A stretch of 64,000 bases of DNA from Lytechinus variegatus (GCF_018143015.1 NC_054748.1:16185356-16249355); one strand, 5' to 3'. Counted from the first letter of the stretch, positions 1 to 10,976 are shown. Translations and numbers: made by a program. The notes: generated from the letters alone by a model not told the origin.

Positions 1-325
1 TAACTTTGAAAGTTTATGGATCTGATCCATGAAACTTGTACATATAAAGAGTAATCAAGTATCACTGAACATCCTGTGCGAGTTTCAGGTCACATGATCA
101 AGGTCAAAGGTCATGTAAGGTCAGTGAACTTTGGCAATGTTGGGTTTTTTTGTTGAATAACCATCATATCTCTGTAAGTTTATTGGTCTAGTTCATAAAA
201 AGTGGACATAAGAGTAACCATGTATCACTGAACATCTTGTGCGAGTTAGAGTAGTATTCAAAGTCAGCACTGCTGCTATATTGAACCGCGTGATGCAGGT
301 GAGACGGCCAGAGGCATTCCACTTG
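1..325 (+). repeat. Interspersed repeat with GTGAC/TGACC-rich body, truncated by window start
   Basis: The sequence from about 115 to 325 is closely matched, in reverse complement, by 51449-51660. The shared block ends with GATGCAGGTGAGACGGCC and CATTCCACTTGTT. The body holds the phrase AGGTCAAAGGTCATG and near-copies of a roughly 160-190 bp subunit seen more fully at 51470-52392. No coding potential is apparent. The repeat ends a few bases before a copied splice-acceptor fragment at 326. Confidence 0.75.
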
Positions 326-364
326 TTTCTTCTCTCTCTTTATAGGAAATTTGATTGTTTGGTA
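326..364 (+). repeat. Partial duplicate of the TM7SF3 exon splice acceptor
   Basis: This stretch repeats the polypyrimidine tract, AG and first about 18 exon bases found at 541-583. Both contain TTTATAGGAAATTTGATTG followed by TTTGGTA. The copy diverges after that and its reading frame does not continue as the exon does. It is best read as a local duplication that left a decoy acceptor (AG at 344-345) about 220 bp upstream of the genuine one. A second short shared word, ACATGTAGTTACAA, near 419 and 499 supports a local segmental duplication. Confidence 0.7.
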
Positions 365-564
365 CAACTCATTCGTATAATGTTATTGCTTTTTTATACG
401 TTTGGAGATATTTGTGTACATGTAGTTACAACCATTTCTCTCTCTCTCTCTCTCTTCAAGTCATTAGTATATTGATGTGGCTTCATGAGATATACTTGTA
501 CATGTAGTTACAATTGTTTTTATTTTTTGGTTGTTTTTTTTTTCTTCTCTCTCTCTGTTTATAG

Positions 565-662
565 GAAATTTGATTGTTTGGTATAAGTCAGTAGCCTATG
601 GTATGGCATACATGTGTGGGGTTATGATCATTCCAGTAATCCTCATCGCATTCTCAAAGTTT
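565..662 (+). CDS. TM7SF3: TM7SF3-like protein, internal exon (antepenultimate coding exon)
   Basis: This is a 98-bp exon in a plus-strand gene whose 5' exons lie left of the window. It opens after a CT-rich tract ending TTTATAG and closes at TTT|GTAAGT. The frame needs two bases completing a codon from the previous exon, then 32 codons, ending in phase 0. It encodes a hydrophobic membrane segment including CGVMIIPVILIAFSKF. This corresponds to the IAILIPVVF-type helix of vertebrate TM7SF3, a seven-pass membrane protein linked in mammals to cytoprotection and the unfolded-protein response. The join to the next exon (8572) keeps frame and similarity. The family call rests on remembered resemblance over all three exons; a BLASTP of the joined 171 residues would settle it. 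Confidence 0.85.
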
Positions 663-691
663 GTAAGTATAGACAGTTTATTTTTTAAGAA

Positions 692-1648
692 TTAAAGGGA
701 TGGTCAAGGCTGGAGATATTTACATCTCAATAAATAGAGTAAAATTCACAAAGCAAATAATAATAATAGCCAATTTTTATAAAGCGCTTTTCCCAGGATT
801 GCCCAAAGCGCGTTACAGCATATTATTACCCCGGTCATTGGATTCATTTCAATCCCGCACGAAAAGTGCACAATTTCCACTCCCTGGGGAGCATTCCTTG
901 CATTCATCGCAGCCTCATTATGGCGCTGGCAAAATCAAACATACAATATCTTTCGCATCCTACCGGGTACCCATTTAGCACCTGGGTCGAGAGTGGCAAA
1001 GTGTGGATTAACGCCTTGCCAAAGGACGCTAGACCACGGTGGGATTCGAACACACGACCCTCTGTTTACAAGGCGAGAGTCAGAACCACTACACCACGGC
1101 TCTTCCACACGCAAAGTGCTAAAAATTTGATAAAAATCGGATAACAAATAACAAAGTTATTGAATTTTAAAGATTTGCAATATTCCGGTGAAACGGTTCT
1201 AGGCATGTTGTTGTAAATATGTATTAGATGGGCTGATGATGTCATATCCCCACTTTTTCTTTTATATTTTTATCATATGAAATTAGGTTTATCTAAAGTT
1301 TTTCTACCAAGAACTAAAACAATTGGATTGAAAACTGATTAGGTGCAATTTGGGAGGGTTATTTACATGTACTGCCGCAACTTGATTTAATCATCATCAC
1401 TTAATCATCATCACTTGCACATGTATGAAAAAATGAAACATTTATGATTTTATGTAAAAAGATAAGAAAAGGGAAAGTGGAGATGTGACATCATCAGCCC
1501 ACCTAATGGATTTTATATTGATAAAATTAAAAAATTCAACATCTTTTTATTTTTTATCCGATTTTGATGAAATTTCGGGCATTTTGCTCTGTGAATTTTG
1601 CTCTATTTATTTAGATATAAATATTTGCAGCCCAGACCATCCCTTTAA
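692..1648. mobile_element. TTAA-flanked MITE with GGGATGGTC ends, split by a SINE
   Basis: The ends are TTAAAGGGATGGTC at 692 and GACCATCCCTTTAA at 1648, an inverted repeat flanked by TTAA as in Kolobok or piggyBac-type insertions. The interior matches the related element at 17164-17731 (shared text such as AAAATCGGA, AACAAATA and AGCAAAGTTATT). The match is interrupted by the SINE at about 755-1110. No transposase frame is seen. Confidence 0.75.
755..1110 (-). mobile_element. tRNA-derived SINE (minus orientation) nested in a MITE
   Basis: Read on the minus strand it has a tRNA-like head (GTGGTGTAGTGGTTCTGAC, then a B-box-like GTTCGAATCCC), a body with GTTAATCCACACTTTGCC and GGGTACCCGGTAGGATG, and a tail ending in AATAATAAT-type runs near 755. 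The same body occurs at 22509-22836 and 38716-39072. It divides a TTAA-type MITE, so it inserted later. Confidence 0.8.
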
Positions 1649-1706
1649 GACTTTGGTCAAATCACTGTTCGCTTTGTGAAACCCTCTGTAGTAAAACCTG
1701 TATGTA

Positions 1707-2352
1707 CAGTTGAGGCCAGAAGTTTACATACACCCAGAAAATTTGAAGAAAAGTCAACACTTGCCAAATATCATAAAATTTATTGTAAAACTTGTAAAAT
1801 ATTTGTGCTATCATGACAAATTTGATATCAAACAAATGAGTATATCATGCCCCTTCATCACATTGCTTTGTCATCAGGAGCTGAAAAATATTAAGGTGTC
1901 ATTTTTCCCCAAAAAATCTTCATACATGTATTTTAAACAAATTAAAAATAAAAACTTGATAATTTTTTTTTCATATTTGTGCTAGTTATTTATCAACACA
2001 AACATTTCTGATTACACGTTTTTCCTCAGTGGTGATATATCATGATAGAAATATAATATAAATCATAGATTTGACATTTATATATTTGTATAAAACGATG
2101 TCTAAAAATATAATAACAAAGAATAGAATACATTTTTTACTTTTTTTCTTCAAAGAAATTTCCACCTGAAATATACATTAATCCCATCGGCACTCCAATC
2201 ATGTGAAAGAGCTTAATACAATCTTTCATTTGATACCAGATTCGTCGTGGTAGTATTTATATTTCTGAAGATATAGTAAATTTTACGATGTTTGGCAAGA
2301 TAACAAATTTCACTGAATTCCATGGGTGTATGTAAACTTTTGGCCTCAACTG
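1707..2352. mobile_element. Tc1/mariner-type MITE with TA target site
   Basis: The inverted ends are CAGTTGAGGCCAGAAGTTTA (left) and its near-perfect complement ending GGCCTCAACTG (right), each flanked by TA. The end sequence, followed by CATACACC, resembles the Tc1-type ends of Sleeping Beauty-like elements. The interior is AT-rich with no transposase frame. Confidence 0.8.
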
Positions 2353-2756
2353 TATGTAAAATGACTGCCCATAGAAAACAACAAAAATATTTATATGTCC
2401 ACCTATACATGTAGGTGGTCATGATGATAAATAAATATATGTACAGTGTACAAGGAAACCGAAATACTGACTCAAATCTTTTGGGGTTTTTTCCTCTCGG
2501 ATTTATCATGGATTTACACAAAAGAGAGAGTACCAGAAGCGATTCTGGATCTGAGCTTGAAAAGAGGATTCATTTCTTGTTCAGGAATTGGTTCTTTATA
2601 TGACCATTTCAAATAAATTCATACCAGATGGCGAATATGAAATGATTACTTTTATGCCAAATTTATGACCTATGAGCTTCTGGATTACTATTTACTTTTA
2701 AAGGTTGGCAACTCTGTGTATATCTATTTTGCCCTATTCAAGCTATGTACATTATA

Positions 2757-3213
2757 CAGTGCGTCCCAGAATAAACGAAACCGAGATTTAGCGATCATTT
2801 ATCATAACTTAATCATAAATAGAATAGACAAATGACCTACCAATTTAAAGCTGAGAATCTCCTCTTTCATTTTCAATTATTGAAATTCAAGCCTTATTTT
2901 AAATGACCAGAACTTTGTTATTTCTTGACCATTTTCTGTAATTTAGGTATCAAATTAAAGAGGAGATATTGAACTTTTCAAAAATGTGGTTTTCTTTTTG
3001 AAACCCAGATACCCCCCGCCAAATGAGTTTTTGGTATCCTTTTTTCAAATTGTTTTTGCTCACTCATGCGTGATTGAGAAATAATCTAAGTAATATCAGA
3101 TGAAAGAGGAGATTCTAAGCTTTAAATTGGTAGGTCATTTGTCTATTTTATTTATGATTAAGTAATGATAAATGATCGCTAAATCTCGGTTTCGTTTTTT
3201 CTGGGACGCACTG
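2757..3213. mobile_element. Mariner-type fold-back MITE with about 115-bp inverted repeats
   Basis: The ends begin CAGTGCGTCCCAGAA and are flanked by TA. The inverted repeats run about 115 bp with very few mismatches (from 2757 and back from 3213, including GAAACCGAGATTTAGCGATC). The middle is short and non-coding. The CAGTGCGTCCCA end is typical of Tc1/mariner derivatives and recurs at 14159-14695. Confidence 0.85.
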
Positions 3214-4080
3214 TATACATGTATATAAAGTAAATAATGGTCTGTTTGTCTTGGAAAGACTTCTATTAAAGAAACAAGAGAACTTGTAGGAAACGGCCCA
3301 AGATATCCTAGTTTAGACTTCCTGCATACAAGGAACTGTAGAAGTGAAAGTAGTACATCCTGTGTCTGCATCACAAATAGACTTAGATTAAAGGAGTACT
3401 TTACAAAAGAAAAATTGTTTCGATAAAAAAAATATATACATGTATATGAGCTTTGAAGGAAGAGCAAAGCTTGTCTCCCCGAAACGTCGAGAAAAGAGTT
3501 CTTTTCAGAACTATATCCAGAAAGATAAACAGTCCTTTTCAGGACTAACCTAGACATGGTGTAACCGCAAAACTCTCTAATAAGAAATGTATATTTAATT
3601 TAGTAACATACATGTACAAGTGAGGATTGGACTAAATTCATCCAATAGTATGAACAGAGCTATGCATTTTTATGGTATTGATTTTGTGACATGACATGCG
3701 AACATCCCTTTCATATGGTATGTGATAATTCTGTGAATTTCCTGTGTCATGGTATTTGAATATGATTTCATCTCTTAAAGGTAAATGCTAGTTTTGGTAA
3801 CGATATCAAAATGAGTTCGTACAGAATCCAATAAAATGACCACCAAAGTGTCTGTTTGTATGAATTAAATGCATGTGCCAAAGGATTCTGGAAGAAATTG
3901 TGTAATTGCTGAGAAATCAGCAAATAAGCACAGGATTCGGGTAGAGCGTCGGGCCCGACGCTCTAAGCAATAATTATACATCATCCCACGTGCACTTATC
4001 TGTGTTGGGGATCTTCGGTGTGAACATTTTTCAGCGTAGATTTCAAGATTTCACAAATTTCAGTTTAAGTAACTGTACCA
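3214..4080. other. TM7SF3 intron, no gene seen; contains a 24-bp perfect palindrome
   Basis: No exon with plausible splice sites was recognised. The only structured item is the GC-rich perfect palindrome at 3942-3965 (half-site TAGAGCGTCGGG). The rest is AT-rich intron sequence. Confidence 0.6.
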
Positions 4081-4294
4081 GGGGGCTGTTTCACAAAGAT
4101 TTAAGTATGACTTAGGTCGCACTTAAATGTCGACGCGTACATGGTATGCAACGCGCAATCTTATTGATCAATACGCAGTAGTGCGCGTCCTCTTGGCATG
4201 ATCTGACCAATGCTGTCATGCCTTTTATACTGCGCGCAACTAGACATTTAAGTGCGACTCTAAGTCATACTTAAATCTTTGTGAAACACCCCCC
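4081..4294. mobile_element. MITE with GTTTCACAAAGATTTAAGT ends
   Basis: The left end GGGGGCTGTTTCACAAAG continues into a run including TAAGTATGACTTAGG. The right end is its inverted complement, finishing TTTGTGAAACACCCCCC. It is about 214 bp and non-coding. Relatives lie at 4537-4750 and 10097-10976. Confidence 0.8.
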
Positions 4295-4536
4295 AGATCT
4301 AGATCCTTGATGATATACTGACAATTAAGCCTTGTTTTACAGACTTTCTCATGAAATCAGTTTTTACTGCAACTACTGGAATTTCTCTTTAATTGATACA
4401 TTATTGGCCACATTTCAAACACGCTACAGTAATATACATTCATGTTTGTAGTCAACAGGAAATACATGATTCTATATTTAGGACTCGTTTGGTTAAATAA
4501 GCGTAGTACATGCAGGTTTGAGACAGAAGGAAACTT

Positions 4537-4750
4537 GGGGGGTGTTTCGATTTAAGTATGACTTTTTAAAGAGTTGCACTTAAATGTCTAATTGCGCGAT
4601 ATATAAAAGGCATGACAGCATTGGTAAGATCATATAAAGAGGACACGCACTACTGTGTATTGATCAATTAGATTGCACTTTGTATTTCAGATATGCGTCG
4701 GCATTTAAGTGCGACCAAAGTCATACTTAAATCTAAGTGAACGACCCCCC
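4537..4750. mobile_element. Second MITE of the GATTTAAGTATGACTT family
   Basis: It has the same inverted arms as the element 450 bp upstream (GATTTAAGTATGACTT and AAGTCATACTTAAATC) and the same G-run and C-run termini. The arms carry small deletions relative to the first copy. No coding capacity. Confidence 0.75.
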
Positions 4751-5030
4751 TGATGTAATATTTCATAAGCAAACAGTAAAGCTAAACTTCACTATCTGCA
4801 GTGAGTAATGATTTCAAAAGAAAACTTTAATCAAGATTTGTCATCACGATTATCCTTTATCTATAACTAGTATAAAGTGAATGCACCATAATGTATATCA
4901 TCCTTCACAGTTCTAAGGAAGCCTGATGTAATATAAGCAAACATTAAAGCTAAACTACACTATCTGCAGTGAGTAATGATTTCAAAACGAAACATGTAGA
5001 ATCAAGATTTATCATCTCGATTACTCATCC
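4751..5030. other. TM7SF3 intron with a short degenerate duplication
   Basis: Two related passages, near 4751-4850 and 4920-5030, share AAACATTAAAGCTAAACT-like text and CACTATCTGCAGTGAGTAATG. This is a local direct duplication; nothing coding is seen. Confidence 0.55.
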
Positions 5031-5569
5031 TTAAAGGTCAAGTCCACCTCAGAAAAATGTTGATTTGACTCAATAGAGAAAAATCAGACAAGCACAATGC
5101 TGAAAATTTCATCAAAATCAGATGTAAAATAAGAAAGTTATGACATTTCAAAGTTTCGCTTATTTTTAGTTAAATAGTTATATGAACGAGCCAGTTACAT
5201 CCAAATGAGAGAGTCGATGATGTCACTCACTATTTCTTTTGTTTTTTATTGTTTGAATTATACACAGAAGCACAGAATGTTAAAATAATGGAATTCCACG
5301 TGTTCAGGGAGGAATGAAACTTCATTTCACATGACAATGATGAGAAAATCCAAATATTTCATATTTCATATGATAAAATATAAAAGAAATAGTGAGTGAG
5401 TGATGTCATCAGTTCCCTCATTTGCATACCGACCGAGATGTGCATATAACTGTTTTGTGAAATGAAGCGAAACTTTAAAATGTCAAAACTCTCTTATTTT
5501 ACATCCGATTTTGATGAAATTTTCAGTGTTATGCTTGTTGAATTTTGGTGGGGTGGACTTGTCCTTTAA
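5031..5569. mobile_element. TTAA-flanked MITE with GGTCAAGTCCACC ends
   Basis: TTAAAGGTCAAGTCCACC on the left and a matching GGTGGACTTGTCCTTTAA on the right define a 539-bp element with long inverted arms (for example AATTTTCATCAAAATC-type text on both sides). TTAA at both ends is the target signature. The same family is at 23707-23978, 32505-33110 and 63400 to the window end. Confidence 0.85.
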
Positions 5570-6440
5570 TCTATATCTAGTAGGTTTTGCATGCTTTATT
5601 CAACAAAAGTGAGCACACCCTAATGTACACTGTACATTAAACATTACTGTATATTAACCCTTCACAATTATGAGCTTCACAGAAAATGAAGCACAGACAT
5701 TGTTTTAGGAACCTTTTCTTAAACACACCTTTAAAAATGGGAGTGAACTGGAAAAGGCTACGTGTCGTTGTGTGTTAAGAATAGTCTTAGAATATAAAAC
5801 AAGTGGGATAACTACATGTATTATAATATATTAATCCTTCACAATTGTGAGCTTCACAGAAACTGTAGAACATTCATTGTTATCGGAACGTTTCCATAAA
5901 CACACCTTTGAAAGTGGGAGTGAACTGAACAAGGATGCATGTGGTCACTTATTGACTGTGTTATAACCTATCATTGTTGATACAGAGAATAACTAATAGC
6001 CTATTTGTATATAGAAACTAAAATATTTTGATCTAGATAGATAGATAAATAGATAGATAGATACATGTAGATAGATAGATAGATATATATATACATGTAG
6101 ATAGATAGATAGATAGATGGTTTATTAATAAAACTCAAGACATCATTGCGGCTAAGGCCAAATTTCGATGCATTACAAGGTAGTAATGACAAAAATATAT
6201 ATTCTAACAGTAACGTAGATAATTACAAAATAAATAATACAGATAAAGTATTGCTCCGAAACTAATTGTGTTATTGAATTTTAGAAAAACCCTAAACCTT
6301 GAAGAGTTATCTTTTTCAACAACTTCAGCAGCTATCCCGGGAATGAAAACATTCAGTCTGACTTGCCATGGTGAAGTAATTTGAAGTTTCACTTGAATAC
6401 ATACATTGAGAGGAAATGTATTTAATGATGTGCTATATAT
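5570..6440. other. TM7SF3 intron with ATAG microsatellite
   Basis: It contains two related passages with CTTCACAGAAA and ACACACCTTT-type text near 5660-5740 and 5840-5930, and a TAGA/ATAG microsatellite at about 6033-6118. No exon was recognised. Confidence 0.6.
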
Positions 6441-7195
6441 GATTATTGCAGCATTAATGCATCATTAAAGACCACTATTCTTGTCTCTCCTTTTGGTGGT
6501 CTTTAACGACAGGTCTCACTGTAGTAACCTGGTCATAAAGACCACTGGCTATTTAAAGACCACTATTCATGTATCCTCTATTTTTTATGGTCTTTTATGA
6601 CAGGCTTCACTGTAGTAACCTCTTCATAAAGACCACTTGCTCTTTAAAGACCATTATTCTCGTCTCTCCTTTCGGTAGTCTTTGTGTACAGTCCTCAATG
6701 CAGTAATGTTATATATTTGTACAGACTATGTGCTCATTAAAGACCACTCTTTTTGTCTTTCATTTTGGTAGTCTCTGTATTTATAGTTCTCACTGCAGTA
6801 TAAATGTTTGTTTCTTCTTTTGGTGGTCTTTAAGTACCAGAGCTACCAAGTCTCACGCATTATGCGTGAGACTCAAGCATTTTGGACTCTTGTTCATCCC
6901 CTCAAATCTCTGTCTCACGCAACTATCACAGCCTATCCCCATATTGTACACACTGTCTGTGATCTCACTCAGATTCACAGAAAATCTCACGCATAGCTGG
7001 TCTTTGGACTTGGCATCTCTGAAGTACAGTCTCCTGTCTTACAGGAACTTGTTCATAAAGACCACTGACTCTTTAAAGGCCAGTAGTTTTGTTGGTCTTT
7101 CAGTGGTCTTTAACAACAGGTCTCACTGTATTACAGTAACCTGTTCACAAAGACCACCGGCTCTTTAAAGACCACTATTAGTATCTTATTTCTGG
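6440..7195. repeat. Tandem array of hairpin-forming AAAGACCAC units
   Basis: Units of about 90 bp begin near 6468, 6557, 6648 and 6740, and resume after 7021. Each contains TTTAAAGACCACTATT and its inverted partner TGGTGGTCTTTA, so each can fold. Each also carries a CTCACTGTAGTAACCTG-like phrase. The array is interrupted by the element at 6838-7021. Confidence 0.75.
6838..7021. mobile_element. Small TIR element with 6-bp target duplication, copy 1
   Basis: Its ends are CAGAGCTACCAAG and CTTGGCATCTCTG, flanked by AAGTAC on both sides (6832-6837 and 7022-7027). Inside is the near-palindrome CTCACGCATTATGCGTGAG plus further CTCACGCA copies. A closely similar inverted copy is at 34532-34718 with a different 6-bp duplication, and an end-related element is at 50964-51169. 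Confidence 0.85.
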
Positions 7196-8571
7196 TTGCC
7201 TGTGTACATGGTTTTCATAAATCTGAACATAATCATATCCCACCATTGTATATTAAGGATGCAATGAATTAGTGTAGCCATGAAGTTTCGACCAAATTGC
7301 TGGCACCATTTTGAAGTTGAATGGATGAATACATTTGGCTGTTATTATAGACAAAAAGATTAATTGATCCTAGAATTGGAGTTTCAGTTTCGTACTTCCG
7401 CAATTTAAATGATTGATGTTGCTATGACATCATAACTGAAAATAGTGTGTCACTCCACCTAATGGTTACATCGAGTTAGCCTAGTCTACAAGCAAAGACT
7501 CAACTCAGGCACTATTAAAATATACATTTATAGAAATGAGACTGTATACTCTAACCCCTGATATAATTTCCCAGTTGGGTGTGGTATGAAAGACATCACT
7601 GCATTGGTCAGAATCATGCTAAAAGGATGTGCACTACTGCATATTCTTTTTATATAATTTGATTTGATTTTAGGGAGCGTGAAAATACTCTCATTTATTT
7701 CTTTCAATAATAAATACATGTGAAAACACAAATATCATGCATTATTTTGAAAATAAATATACAAATATAATCATGAAGCATTAAAGCCTGTCTATAGCTT
7801 TGGTAAAGGGTCAATAATGTGATTGATAATCGAATATCATCTAATATGACAGTCTTACTGAAGCGTAGAGACCGTTAGATATTTTTTCCAACTGCACTTC
7901 TCTGAGAAAATTTCAAATATTCAAATCTTGGATATATAGCGCCCTCTCTCGGCGATGCTTGTTTTAAATTTAAAAAATGGGCATTCAAGCACTTATCTTA
8001 TAAATTTAGTGATTAGATATCCAAAAGTTACAGACAAAGAACATATCTTGAAAGTTTCAGCCCATTCCATGATTTGGAATAGGATTTAATTGAAAGACAA
8101 AAACACACAGATATTTTAATTTGATCGGGTGACCCGATCAAGTTAAATTTTCCATGTAAAATCGCAAAATTTATCTTGTAAAACACATTTTCATTTCATA
8201 TCCTCCACATCATAACTGTTATAGGGCATATCCATTCATATTAGCTAGCAATGAATTGGAATAGTGATAGGTGCATTTTGGTGGATTTACCAAAACTATA
8301 CACAAGCTTTAAGATAAGATTTTAAAAAAATTATGAAAGGAAAGGTATCCCAAAACGCCTCAAAGGATTGAAAAGAGGGAAACCAATAATAAAACATAGG
8401 AATGATCATAGAAAATGAATCACAAATAGAACAGCATACCGGAACGTGTCGCCACAACAGTAACATTAATAAGATCATGTGTTCATCAATATTATGCTTA
8501 CATGTAACTTGTGAAAACCACCCCCTTCCCCGTCCGGAATAATGTTCTTATTTCTCTTTTGTTTTTTTCAG
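7196..8571. other. TM7SF3 intron, no gene seen
   Basis: This is AT-rich intron leading to the next exon. A 21-bp hairpin (TTGATCGGGT, one base, ACCCGATCAA) lies near 8122. No splice-bounded frame was recognised until the pyrimidine tract at 8549-8571. Confidence 0.6.
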
Positions 8572-8734
8572 CTGAGCATGCTTGCGTGTGCAGTGTGGGG
8601 AAGCTATCTTGTCATAGCCGGCATTAGCTACTATGGAGGCGGTGTTCTTCATTACATTGTGCTGAACATTATCCATAGATCTTACATAACAGGGTATAGT
8701 GAAGCCCATGTCATTGTACCGATGAACCCTTTAG
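8572..8734 (+). CDS. TM7SF3: TM7SF3-like protein, penultimate coding exon
   Basis: A 163-bp exon bounded by a T-rich tract ending TTTCAG and by TTTAG|GTAAGT. It starts in phase 0 and ends in phase 1. It encodes LSMLACAVWGSYLVIAGISY, a membrane helix, followed by a soluble loop containing HYIVLNIIHR. Vertebrate TM7SF3 has the same order: a Cys-Gly-x-x-Gly-Ser-Tyr helix, then SYITLNVLKRA. The 3' third of the exon and its donor have been copied into the array that follows (8735-10080). Relative to the exon, the copies lack 24 bp (eight codons). Reading on into the first repeat reaches a stop at 8785-8787, so use of a later donor would truncate the protein. Confidence 0.88.
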
Positions 8735-10080
8735 GTAAGTCTTTAGGTGGTGTTCTTCATAAGATCATACATACCAGGGTACAGTGAAGCCCATGTCATT
8801 GTACCGATGAACCCTTTAGGTAAGTCTTTAGGTGGTGTTCTTCATAAGATCATACATACCAGGGTACAGTGAAGCCCATGTCATTGTACCGATGAACCCT
8901 TTAGGTAAGTCTTTAGGTGGTGTTCTTCATAAGATCATACATACCAGGGTACAGTGAAGCCCATGTCATTGTACCGATTAACCCTTTAGGTACCGTAAGT
9001 CGTTGTGTGGTGTTCTTTATAATAGATCATACATACCAGGGTACAGTGAAGCCCATGTCACTGTAACAATGAACCCTTTAGGTAAGTCTTTAGGTGGTGC
9101 TCTTCATTAGATCGTACTTACCAGGGTACAGTGAAGCCCATGTCATTGTACCGATGAACCCTTTAGGTAAGTCTTTAGGTGGTGTTCTTCATAAGATCAT
9201 ACATACCAGGGTACAGTGAAGCCCATGTCATTGTACCGATGAACCCTTTAGGTAAGTCTTTAGGTGGTGTTCTTCATAAGATCATACATACCAGGGTACA
9301 GTGAAGCCCATGTCATTGTACCAATGAACCCTTAAGGTAAGTCTTTAGGTGGTGTTCTTCATAAGATCATATATACCAGGGTACAGTGAAGCCCATGTCA
9401 TTGTACCAATGAACCCTTTAGGTAAGTCTTTAGGTGGTGTTCTTCATAAGATCATACATACCAGGGTACAGTGAAGCCCATGTCATTGTACCGATGAACC
9501 CTTTAGGTAAGTCTTTAGGTGGTGTTCTTCATTAGATCATACATACCAGGGTACAGTGAAGCCCATGTCATTGTACCGATGAACCCTTTAGGTAAGTCTT
9601 TAGGTGGTGCTCTTCATTAGATCATACATACCAGGGTACAGTGAAGCCCATGTCATTGTACCAATGAACCCTTTAGGTAAGTCTTTAGGTGGTGCTCTTC
9701 ATTAGATCTTACATACCAGGGTACAGTGAAGCCCATGTCATTGTACCGATGAACCCTTTAGGTAAGTCTTTAGGTGGTGTTCTTCATAAGATCATACATA
9801 CCAGGGTACAGTGAAGCCCATGTCATTGTACCGATGAACCCTTTAGGTAAGTCTTTAGGTGGTGTTCTTCATTAGATCATACATACCAGGGTACAGTGAA
9901 GCCCATGTCATTGTACCAATGAACCCTTTAGGTAAGTCTTTAGGTGGTGCTCTTCATTAGATCATACATACCAGGGTACAGTGAAGCCCATGTCATTGTA
10001 CCGATGAACCCTTTAGGTAAGTCTTTAGGTGGTGTTCTTCATAAGATCATACATACCAGGGTACAGTAAAGCCTAGGTTA
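8735..10080 (+). repeat. 85-bp minisatellite made from the TM7SF3 exon 3' end and its splice donor
   Basis: About 16 near-identical 85-bp units follow the exon directly. Each contains the exon-derived text GAAGCCCATGTCATTGTACC and a full donor context (CCCTTTAGGTAAGT). Donor junctions recur at about 8820, 8905, 8990 (altered), 9082, 9167, 9252, 9337, 9422, 9507, 9592, 9677, 9762, 9847, 9932 and 10017, giving 16 with the true one. Units differ at only a few sites (CCGATG or CCAATG, CATAAG or CATTAG). The unit length is not a multiple of three. Confidence 0.95.
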
Positions 10081-10096
10081 TTTTACAGATGAACGT

Positions 10097-10976
10097 GGGG
10101 GGTGTTTCACAAAGATTGAAGTACGACTTAGTGTCGCACTTAAATACCGAGTTCCTTACGGTATCATGTACGCATCAGCATTTAACCCTAAAAAGACTGG
10201 GGGCTGAATCAGCCCCCCCCCTCGACATTTTTCGCAATAAATCCGCCGCGCGAAATTTTTTGACCGCGTCCCTTGCTGACTTTTTAATTTCAAGTCTCGC
10301 GCAACTTTTGAGACCAAAATTGTGACCCCCGGGTACGCGGTTCTAAAATTACGCAACATTTCGTAAGTGCATGCAGACCCAAAATTACTCAAAAACGTGA
10401 ATTTGTGTACAAATCCAATGCAAATAGTGTTCTTAGCCAAAATTCATAAATGTATCATTATTTTTCCTTTTACTGCTTAAAATCAATTAATTTTATCTTG
10501 TTTATGGTCAAAATAAAGTCCCCGACAAATTCCATTGAAAAAACAATAAAAAACAAAAAGTCGAAAAACAAAGAAATACATAAGAAATTTAGAAAACAAT
10601 AGAATACATAAGAAAATAAATGTGATTTTGAATTTTTTTTAAAATCAAGTTGATCAGATGCCTATTTAGAGTATGTGAAACAAAAATTAGCATTTCAGGG
10701 GCATTATTTATTTAATTAGAGCAAACTTATGATTTTACGCATAAATTAGCATAATTAATGAGCAATGAGATTTTTGCAGAATTTGATGTTATAGTTTTGT
10801 AGATAATGCCATGGGTAACGCGTGTGCCAATTTTCGTCGCGATCGCGCGATCGACGGCCGAGATCATAAGGGGGGGCTGAATCAGCCCCCCCAGTCTTCT
10901 TAGGCGTTGAAATAGCCCAGTCTATTTAGGGTTAAGTGTGACTTAAATCATACTTAAATCTTTATGAAACACCCTC
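10097..10976. mobile_element. MITE (GATT(T/G)AAGTA family) carrying a nested TTAA element
   Basis: The outer ends GGGGGGTGTTTCACAAAG and CTTTATGAAACACCCTC match the MITEs at 4081 and 4537. Its middle is filled by the element at 10182-10935, so the outer element is older. Confidence 0.75.
10182..10935. mobile_element. TTAA-flanked element with CCCTAAA ends and C-rich/G-rich subterminal tracts
   Basis: TTAACCCTAAAAAGACTGGG opens it and an inverted CCCAGTCTATTTAGGGTTAA closes it. Subterminal GGCTGAATCAGCCCCCC occurs in both orientations. Related elements lie at 31540, 47535 and 52780. They share interior phrases such as GACATGCACTTACATAATG, so they are one superfamily group. No transposase frame. 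Confidence 0.8.

Noticed and set aside
3135..3557. 140-residue minus-strand open frame
   Set aside because: It starts in unique AT-rich sequence and runs into the MITE arm; no family pattern or splice context.
6728..7168. 146-residue open frame
   Set aside because: It crosses the hairpin array and the nested TIR element, so it is chance coding.
8735..10080. CRISPR-like array of regular repeats
   Set aside because: Repeats are contiguous 85-bp units without distinct spacers, in an animal intron; it is a minisatellite.
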